The notes under the pieces were generated by a model. The model ran no database searches. It saw only the letters and a list, made by a program, of their open reading frames with translations, and was not told the origin of the DNA. From an uncultured Clostridia bacterium (lineage in GTDB: Bacteria; Bacillota; Clostridia; Monoglobales; Monoglobaceae), in contig CAKSIW010000004.1 of the NCBI GenBank assembly GCA_934463175.1, positions 11,413-75,412 of the forward strand: a stretch of DNA of 64,000 bases, in the 5' to 3' direction. Position 1 is the first letter of the stretch. The number at the start of each line of letters is the position of its first letter. Of the stretch, positions 58,004-64,000 are shown piece by piece. The position numbers were made by a program, and so were the translations under genes.

Positions 58004-59875
58004 ATGATGAATAAACATAAGACAGCTGAGTTTTTTAAGAATAATAAATTTTTGTGCTTTGCGGTTATCGGAATGCTGCTTCCCGATTTTGCTCTGCGCT
58101 ATCTTGTCACGCCCAAAGTATATTACGAGCCGTTTGTGACAGTCATACCCTGCCTGTTCAATCTGGCGTGGATATGCCTTTTTCTCGGAATATGCCTTGT
58201 GCTGCTGCCCGGGAAGGCAGGGAGGCTTGTTTTTCTGATAATCGGGATCATGGCAAACACGCTTTCTTTTTCGGATTATGTATATTTCCGCATATTCGGA
58301 CGGTTTTTCTGGCTGAGCAGCGTCGGGCTGGTCGGCGAGGCGAAAAACTATTTTGATTATGCGCTGTCATATACCGACGCAAAGATTATAGTGGTCACCG
58401 TCATTTCGCTTGCACTGCTGATTGCGGCGTTTCTGAAGTGGAAAGCTCCGCGGAGGGTCAAGGGAAGAATGAGAATCATGACGGCGATTCCCGTGCTGTC
58501 GCTTCTGATTCTTCACGTGTTCATGCAGCCGTCCGTGTTCGGCGTGCTGGAGGACGACTGGGATTCATGGAGCCGTCCGCGCGTGATATACAAGCAGTTC
58601 ACCGACATAAACAAAAGCTTTGATGTTGCAGGGCTTTATCAGTTTGTTGCAAGAGATTTCTGGAAAACATGGTTTCCGACAAATAACTACGGCGAAGAGG
58701 ATCTGAAAAAAGCTGATGAATATTTTGCCGCAAGACCTGAACACACCGACAATGAATATACGGGCATATTTGAGGGCAAAAATGTCATTGCGGTCATGAT
58801 GGAGAGCATGGACAACTGGATGGTGACAGATGAAAGCACGCCGACAATCAAATATATGATGGAGAACGGAATCAGCTTTGACAGGCATTTTGCGCCGACA
58901 ATCGGTACGGGCTACACCTTCAACACGGAGTTCACGTTCAACACGGGCTTCTACACTCCGAAATCTGCCGTAACTGCGGTGAATTTCGGTGATAACAGCT
59001 ATCCGTATGCACTGCCGAGGCTTTTCCGCGAAAAGGGATATTTGGCAAATTCCTTCCATTATAATAACTCGGAATTTTATAACAGGGGAATCATGCACAC
59101 CGCGTTCGGCTATGAACAGTATAACAGCTTCATGAAATTCGGGCTGACAGCATATGCCGCACAGGCGGACAGCAATATTCTGAAGAATGATGAGATATAT
59201 AAGAAAATGACGGAGGGCAAGCCGTTTTTCGACTTTGTGATAACCTATTCGTGTCACATTCCGTATAACTATGATGACGCCAAGCTCAGTCTTGCCAGGG
59301 CGAACCACCCCGAGCTTGTTGACCCGAGCATGAACGAGGAGAAAAACAACTGCCTGCTGCTTGCGAGGGACACTGACGACTTTTTCAAACAACTGCTTGA
59401 AAGGCTTGACGCGGACGGGCTTTTGGAGGACACTGTGATAATCGGCTTTGCCGACCACTATGCATACGGATTTTCGGATCAGAAGCTTCTGGAGCAATAC
59501 AGCCGCGAGGCGGGCGCGGAGCTTCTGCGTCAGGTGCCTGCTTTCATATATAATCCTCAGCTGAAGGGGGTCAGCGTGACAAAGGTGACGCAGACAAGTG
59601 ACCTTCTGCCGACGGTGCTCAATCTTTTCGGGCTTGAAAACCATGGGTGCTATCTCGGATATGATGTGTTTGACCCGTCTTATGACGGCTTTGCATATTT
59701 TGAGGATTTGTCGTGGTATGACGGAACAACATATTATGTTCCCGGACAGACAGAGACATCGGAGGCGGCGCGCGGATATACGGAGCAAAAAAACCGTGAG
59801 GTGTCGGAGGCTGTGGGCATAAACGACATTGTGATTGCGGGAGACTACTGGGGAAAGCATACGAAAACACCGTGA
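58004..59875 (+). CDS. LtaS-family sulfatase-like phosphoglycerol transferase
   Basis: 623 residues: five membrane helices (about 16-36, 46-68, 73-92, 128-145, 158-175) and an extracellular sulfatase-fold domain (about 255-560). Metal and catalytic positions resemble LtaS: E267 (VMMESMDNW), nucleophile T305 (GTGYTFNTEF), H418 (CHIPY) and D484-H485 (FADHYAYG). LtaS enzymes polymerise glycerol phosphate from phosphatidylglycerol; some relatives are primases or modify other glycans. The ATG at 58004 has AAGGTGAG about 11 nt upstream; in-frame codons up to 57827 would read through the promoter. Confidence 0.9.
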   Translation: MMNKHKTAEFFKNNKFLCFAVIGMLLPDFALRYLVTPKVYYEPFVTVIPCLFNLAWICLFLGICLVLLPGKAGRLVFLIIGIMANTLSFSDYVYFRIFGRFFWLSSVGLVGEAKNYFDYALSYTDAKIIVVTVISLALLIAAFLKWKAPRRVKGRMRIMTAIPVLSLLILHVFMQPSVFGVLEDDWDSWSRPRVIYKQFTDINKSFDVAGLYQFVARDFWKTWFPTNNYGEEDLKKADEYFAARPEHTDNEYTGIFEGKNVIAVMMESMDNWMVTDESTPTIKYMMENGISFDRHFAPTIGTGYTFNTEFTFNTGFYTPKSAVTAVNFGDNSYPYALPRLFREKGYLANSFHYNNSEFYNRGIMHTAFGYEQYNSFMKFGLTAYAAQADSNILKNDEIYKKMTEGKPFFDFVITYSCHIPYNYDDAKLSLARANHPELVDPSMNEEKNNCLLLARDTDDFFKQLLERLDADGLLEDTVIIGFADHYAYGFSDQKLLEQYSREAGAELLRQVPAFIYNPQLKGVSVTKVTQTSDLLPTVLNLFGLENHGCYLGYDVFDPSYDGFAYFEDLSWYDGTTYYVPGQTETSEAARGYTEQKNREVSEAVGINDIVIAGDYWGKHTKTP

Positions 59876-59905
59876 AAAAACAGTCGGATATGTTATAAAT
59901 TATAC

Positions 59906-59934
59906 TTGTAAATTGGATTTATTTGTGGTACAAT
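59906..59934 (+). promoter_or_regulatory. pheST promoter
   Basis: TTGTAA (59906-59911), 17-nt spacer, TACAAT (59929-59934) with an extended TGG. Confidence 0.65.
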
Positions 59935-59959
59935 TATCAAATAAGCCGTTTTTTGGATT

Positions 59960-60004
59960 GTCGGTTTTCCCGCAGACCGACGCAAACCGAACGAAATTTG
60001 CGGG
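59960..60004 (+). promoter_or_regulatory. pheS leader with two mutually exclusive hairpins
   Basis: GTCGGT (59960-59965) pairs with ACCGAC (59976-59981), holding CCCGCA (59969-59974) in its loop. CCCGCA can instead pair with TGCGGG (59999-60004), which covers the start of the GGGAGAAGGG ribosome site. It is far too short for a T-box and lacks the T-box sequence. Confidence 0.4.
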
Positions 60005-60024
60005 AGAAGGGCAACGGAACACAT

Positions 60025-61044
60025 ATGAAGGAACAATTGAATGAAATCAAAAAGAAGGCTGCGGAGGGACTGGAAAAGGTCACAGAGGCGTCTGCGCTTG
60101 AGGAGCTGAGAGTCAGATTTCTCGGAAAAAAGGGCGAGCTGACTGCTGTGCTGAAGGGCATGGGCAAGCTCACTCCCGAGGAAAGACCGCTCATCGGTCA
60201 GCTTGCAAACGAGGTCAGGGGCTACATCGAAAACGCTCTCGAAACAAAAAAAGCGGAGTTTGAGGCGGCGATTGAGGGCGCAAAGCTTGCGGCTGAGACA
60301 ATTGATGTCACAATGCCGGGCAGGAAGGATTCCGTCGGCAGACGGCACCCCCTCACAGCTGTGCTTGACGACCTGAAGGATATATTCATCGGTATGGGCT
60401 TTTCAATTGCGGAAGGACCCGAGGTGGAGCTTGATTACTATAATTTTGAGGCACTGAACATTCCGAAGGATCACCCTGCGCGTGACACTCAGGACACATT
60501 TTATATTGATGAGAACACTGTTCTGCGTTCGCAGACCTCTCCCGTTCAGATCAGAACAATGGAGAAAATGCGTCCGCCGATCCGCATAATCGCACCGGGG
60601 CGCGTATACCGCAGTGATGCGGTTGATGCGACACATTCGCCTGTTTTCCATCAGGTTGAAGGTCTGGTGATTGACAAGGACATCACAATGTCGGATCTCA
60701 AGGGAACGCTGGAGGTGTTTGTGCAGAGACTGTATGGCAAGGACACCCGGCTGCGCTTCAGACCGCATCATTTTCAGTTCACCGAGCCGAGTGCCGAGGT
60801 TGACATTTCATGCTTCAACTGCGGCGGAAAGGGCTGCCGCGTCTGCAAGGGCGAGGGCTGGATTGAAATTCTCGGCTGCGGAATGGTTCACCCGAAGGTG
60901 CTTGAAAACTGCAATATCGACCCCGATGAATATTCGGGCTTTGCGTTCGGCATAGGCTTGGAGCGTGTTGCAATGTTCAGATATGACATTGACGATATGC
61001 GGCTCTTGTATGAAAACGATATGAGATTTTTGAAGCAGTTTTGA
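60025..61044 (+). CDS. pheS: Phenylalanyl-tRNA synthetase alpha subunit
   Basis: 339 residues: an N-terminal coiled coil (about 1-85) that grips tRNA and a class II catalytic core. [34 protein letters not shown] (motif 2 side), [28 protein letters not shown] and [20 protein letters not shown] (motif 3, in parts) are standard. It charges tRNA-Phe with PheT in an alpha2-beta2 enzyme. The start at 60025 has AAGGG upstream and gives family length. Confidence 0.97.
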   Translation: MKEQLNEIKKKAAEGLEKVTEASALEELRVRFLGKKGELTAVLKGMGKLTPEERPLIGQLANEVRGYIENALETKKAEFEAAIEGAKLAAETIDVTMPGRKDSVGRRHPLTAVLDDLKDIFIGMGFSIAEGPEVELDYYNFEALNIPKDHPARDTQDTFYIDENTVLRSQTSPVQIRTMEKMRPPIRIIAPGRVYRSDAVDATHSPVFHQVEGLVIDKDITMSDLKGTLEVFVQRLYGKDTRLRFRPHHFQFTEPSAEVDISCFNCGGKGCRVCKGEGWIEILGCGMVHPKVLENCNIDPDEYSGFAFGIGLERVAMFRYDIDDMRLLYENDMRFLKQF

Positions 61045-61108
61045 GCATTGCCCGCCTGCGGCAAGAGACGTTGCGTAAATACGGCAGGCAGAAAGGTCAC
61101 GAAGAAAA

Positions 61109-63481
61109 ATGAAATTACCAATTTCCTGGTTAAAGGATTATATGAATATTGACGGCATTGAAATCAAAGACTATGAGCACAGAATGACAATGTCGGGTTC
61201 AAAGGTTGAAGGGACGGAAAATCTCGGCGGCGGTCTTTCAAACATTGTCACGGGAAGGATTCTGAGCGTTGAAAAACATCCCGATGCCGAAAAACTGGTT
61301 GTGTGCATGGTGGAGGTCGGAGAACCCGAGCCGGTTCAGATTGTCACTGCGGCAAAAAACGTTTTTCCCGGAGCGGTTGTGCCGGTTGCAAAGCATAAAT
61401 CAACAATTCGCGGCGGTGTGAAAATCACAAGAGGCAAGCTGCGCGGCGTTGTCAGCTGCGGCATGTTCTGCTCAACGGACGAGCTTGGACTCACTCCCGA
61501 GGGAACGGCAACGGGAATTATGATTCTTCCCGATGACACCCCGATCGGTGAGGACATATGCGAGGTTCTCGGGCTGAATGAAAATGTGGTTGAGTTTGAA
61601 ATAACCTCAAACCGCCCAGACTGCTTCAGCATAATCGGGCTTGCGAGAGAAACTGCGGCAACCTATGACCGCGGCTTCAGAATCCCGGATCCGGCAGAAT
61701 ATCCGCAAACTCAGGAGAACGCAAATGATCATGCGTCGGTTGAGGTTGAGGATTATGAGCTTTGCCCGAGATATCTGGGCAAGGTTGTCAGAAATGTAAA
61801 AATCGGACCGTCGCCCGAGTGGATGCAGAGACGTCTTAATGCGTGCGGAATCCGTGCAATAAATAATATTGTTGATATAACGAATTATGTTATGCTTGAA
61901 TACGGTCAGCCGATGCATGCATATGACCTTGACAATGTGAAGGGTCACAAAATCATTGTCCGCCGCGGCAGGGAGGGCGAGCTTCTTGAAACTCTCGATG
62001 AACAGCCGCGTGAGCTGAATCCGTCATTGATTGTGATTTCCGACACGGAGCGCGCAATCGGCGTTGCAGGTGTCATGGGCGGCGCAAACAGTGAGGTGAC
62101 GGACAAAACCGTGAATGTTCTGTTTGAGGCTGCAACCTTTAAGGGCAGCACGGTCAGACGCGGCGCAAAGTCGCTCGGCATGAGAACGGATGCGTCTGCA
62201 CTTTTTGAAAAAGGTCTTGATGTATATAATCTGGACGGTGCGATCAACCGTGCGTGCCAGCTCATTGCCGAGATGAACGCAGGCGAGGTTCTCGGCGGAA
62301 CGATTGAGGCGGTTTCTGAAATGCCGAAGCCGCGAACACTTCCGCTTGAGGTGGAGAAGATAAACAGCTTTTTGGGAATGAATATTTCCGAAAAAGAAAT
62401 GATTGAAATACTGCGAAAGCTTGAATTTGAGGTTGAGGACGGAGTGATAACCGTTCCGTCGTTCCGCCCCGACATTGAGTCCAGAGCCGATGTTGCGGAG
62501 GAAATTGTGAGAATATACGGCTATGACAAAATCCCGTCAACACTCATGAAGGGCGCAATCACAGGCGGCGGAAAAAATGAGGAGCAGAAGTTCGAGGATA
62601 AGGTGAAGAACGCGCTCACAGCGTGCGGTCTTTATGAAATTTCGACCTATTCCTTTGTTGACCCGTCGGAAAATGAGCTGCTCAGAATACCGAAGGGTGA
62701 TGCAAGATATAATTTTGTAAAGATTCAGAATCCTCTCGGCGAGGAAAACAGCGTTATGAGAACAACTCTTCTCGGTTCAACCGCGGAGGTTTTGAAAACG
62801 AACTACAGCAAACGCAACCCGAGTGCGGCTGTGTTTGAGCTGGGACGTGTATATATTCCGCAGGGCGAGGGCAAATTACCTGATGAGCGGCTGACAGTTT
62901 CTGTCGGAATGTACGGTAACGGAGATTTCTACACCGTTAAGGGAATGTTGGAAAATATGTTTGCGGAGCTGGGCACGGCAAAGGTGAGATATGAGAGGGA
63001 ATGCAATGACCCGTCGTTCCACCCGGGCAGATGTGCACAGTTGATTGCGGACGGAAAGCGCATCGGAATTGTCGGTCAGCTTCACCCGCGTGTTGCAAAG
63101 GCATTTAAGATAAATGCTGAGGTATATGCTGCGGAAATTGATTTTGCGGCACTCATGGAGAAATCCGACTCGGCAAGACACTATGTTCAGCTGCCGAAAT
63201 TCCCTGCAATGACCCGTGATATTGCGGTTGTTGTTGATGAGACGGTCAATGTCGGTGAAATAGAGGATATTATCTCAAAAAATATGGGCGCAATCGGCGA
63301 AAGCTGTGCTTTGTTTGACGTATACCGTGACAGCAAGCTCGGAGAAGGCAAAAAAAGCGTTGCATATTCAATTGTTTTCCGTGCGGCGGACAGAACACTG
63401 ACGGACAGTGAAGTGAACGATGTGATGTCAAAAATCACGGAAAACCTCAAATCGGAGCTTGGTGCGGACTTGAGACTTTAG
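61109..63481 (+). CDS. pheT: Phenylalanyl-tRNA synthetase beta subunit
   Basis: 790 residues, the usual length. Order: MKLPISWLKDYMNI start, an EMAP-like tRNA-binding domain (about 40-150), B3/B4 editing domain (about 205-380), B5 (about 400-475), catalytic-like core (about 485-680) and a C-terminal ferredoxin-fold anticodon-binding domain (about 695-790, LPKFPAMTRDIAVVVDETV). It removes misattached tyrosine and completes the PheST enzyme. AAAGG lies about 14 nt before the ATG; pheS is 64 nt upstream. Confidence 0.97.
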   Translation: MKLPISWLKDYMNIDGIEIKDYEHRMTMSGSKVEGTENLGGGLSNIVTGRILSVEKHPDAEKLVVCMVEVGEPEPVQIVTAAKNVFPGAVVPVAKHKSTIRGGVKITRGKLRGVVSCGMFCSTDELGLTPEGTATGIMILPDDTPIGEDICEVLGLNENVVEFEITSNRPDCFSIIGLARETAATYDRGFRIPDPAEYPQTQENANDHASVEVEDYELCPRYLGKVVRNVKIGPSPEWMQRRLNACGIRAINNIVDITNYVMLEYGQPMHAYDLDNVKGHKIIVRRGREGELLETLDEQPRELNPSLIVISDTERAIGVAGVMGGANSEVTDKTVNVLFEAATFKGSTVRRGAKSLGMRTDASALFEKGLDVYNLDGAINRACQLIAEMNAGEVLGGTIEAVSEMPKPRTLPLEVEKINSFLGMNISEKEMIEILRKLEFEVEDGVITVPSFRPDIESRADVAEEIVRIYGYDKIPSTLMKGAITGGGKNEEQKFEDKVKNALTACGLYEISTYSFVDPSENELLRIPKGDARYNFVKIQNPLGEENSVMRTTLLGSTAEVLKTNYSKRNPSAAVFELGRVYIPQGEGKLPDERLTVSVGMYGNGDFYTVKGMLENMFAELGTAKVRYERECNDPSFHPGRCAQLIADGKRIGIVGQLHPRVAKAFKINAEVYAAEIDFAALMEKSDSARHYVQLPKFPAMTRDIAVVVDETVNVGEIEDIISKNMGAIGESCALFDVYRDSKLGEGKKSVAYSIVFRAADRTLTDSEVNDVMSKITENLKSELGADLRL

Positions 63482-63564
63482 AGGACGGGTGCTTGGAAGC
63501 ACGTGAGACGGATTTGCAGCCGACGCGTGGAGTGCTTTATTTTGAATAAGGAGGAATGAATGCT

Positions 63565-63828
63565 ATGACGGAAAAAGACAAGAAGTTTTTGCAGACTGTG
63601 AAGTTCAACGTGGAGAAGGAAAAGCCGTTGGGAACAAGGGATATAATTCTGTCTGTTCACAGTGCGCTGGTGGAAAAGGGCTATGACCCCATAAGCCAGA
63701 TTGTCGGGTATATCATGTCGGGCGACCCTTCCTATATAACGGCGCACAACGGAGCCAGAACGCTTATTCAGAAGCTGGAAACCGACGAAATTCTTGAGGA
63801 ACTCGTCAAGTTTTATGTAGCAAAGTAA
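63565..63828 (+). CDS. ireB: IreB-family (UPF0297) regulatory protein
   Basis: 87 residues. [39 protein letters not shown] (in parts) is the highly conserved family core, with [11 protein letters not shown] before it and [10 protein letters not shown] after. In Enterococcus IreB is the phosphorylated target of the IreK kinase and controls cephalosporin resistance. A ruvX/yqgF gene usually follows, but here the window ends. The ATG at 63565 has AAGGAGG 9 nt upstream; an ATG three codons earlier is too close to it. Confidence 0.94.
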   Translation: MTEKDKKFLQTVKFNVEKEKPLGTRDIILSVHSALVEKGYDPISQIVGYIMSGDPSYITAHNGARTLIQKLETDEILEELVKFYVAK

Positions 63829-63854
63829 AAGTTAATTATTGCGGCGAAGCCGCG

Positions 63855-63892
63855 GCACGGAGCAAGCAGAGAGGCTTGCTCCGTGCTTTTTG
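63855..63892 (+). terminator. Terminator after ireB
   Basis: GCACGGAGCAAGC (63855-63867), AGAGAG loop, GCTTGCTCCGTGC (63874-63886), then TTTTTG. The last 108 bases of the window show no further gene. Confidence 0.9.
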
Positions 63893-64000
63893 TGTTAAGA
63901 AAACCGCAGGATAGCGAGAGAATTGTCAGCACTGCAAAAGGGGATAAGAGGACGGCGGATAGGAGCGAGAAAGGGAAAAAGTAAAAAAAGTTTAAAAAAA

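Noticed and set aside
58565..59860. 431-codon minus-strand frame opposite the LtaS-like gene
   Set aside because: Fully antisense to a gene with clear catalytic motifs; composition typical of a shadow frame.
59876..60024. T-box before pheS
   Set aside because: Leader too short; no T-box sequence and no terminator/antiterminator pair.

Overview
The window looks like a chromosomal segment of an anaerobic, endospore-forming member of the Clostridia (Bacillota), roughly 50% GC by eye. The basis is sporulation genes (SpoIID, a SpoIIQ-like M23 protein, SpmA/SpmB, a SigH-type sigma factor), a HisZ-dependent short-form HisG, an IreB regulator, acetate fermentation genes (pta-ackA), a two-domain FprA flavodiiron protein, and consistent AGGAGG-type ribosome binding sites with TTGACA-N17-TATAAT promoters. 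No rRNA, tRNA, CRISPR array, prophage or insertion sequence was seen.

Layout. 1-5.5 kb: the 5' end of trmFO (leaving the window at base 1), diverging from an ECF-transporter S component and fprA; then an ECF sigma/RsiV-like anti-sigma pair, a ParB/Noc-like protein and a SpoIIQ-like peptidase. 5.6-8.7 kb (minus): an APC permease, a small membrane protein and rsmE. 8.7-10.4 kb: an AT-rich block with a structured RNA that has its own promoter and terminator, and a secreted copper-amine-oxidase-N-domain protein. 10.4-18.8 kb (minus): a ten-gene histidine operon, hisZ-G-D-C-B-H-A-F-IE-K, behind one promoter. 19-25.8 kb (minus): a MATE exporter behind a leader-peptide/terminator attenuator, a heterodimeric ABC exporter under a MarR regulator, and an AraC regulator. 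25.9-33.9 kb: transaldolase, cytidylate-kinase-like protein, SpoIID, rpsF-ssb-rpsR, a TetR/methyltransferase pair with two operators, a TfoX-like protein, metK and an M14 peptidase. 33.9-42.2 kb: a plus-strand run (VOC protein, ung, a TagA-type glycosyltransferase, DJ-1, CPBP, MltG, O-methyltransferase, RodA), converging with cca and an HATPase-like gene. 42.3-50.5 kb: rplM-rpsI with an L13-type leader, a cytosolic SodC-like protein, a GHL10/SLH surface protein, sigH, ackA, pta and tmcAL. 50.5-64 kb: a tandem repeat, a two-component system, a YycJ-like nuclease, murA, an IMPACT protein, a HAD phosphatase, spmA-spmB, an LtaS-like enzyme, pheS-pheT and ireB.

Functional themes are cell envelope and sporulation (SpoIID, SpoIIQ-like, MltG, RodA, MurA, LtaS-like, TagA-type, GHL10/SLH), amino-acid synthesis and tRNA charging (his, metK, pheST), acetate metabolism beside acetate-dependent tRNA modification (ackA/pta next to tmcAL), and efflux with local self-regulation (attenuator, MarR palindrome, TetR double operator).

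The most notable unexplained elements are the ~200-nt structured RNA at 9065-9266 (6S-like shape), a 72-bp dispersed repeat (two full copies and one partial) of which one copy supplies the last 18 codons of murA, a 49-bp tandem repeat at 50483-50616, and the MATE attenuator. Coordinates, motifs and pairings were read by eye; no similarity search or folding program was run.
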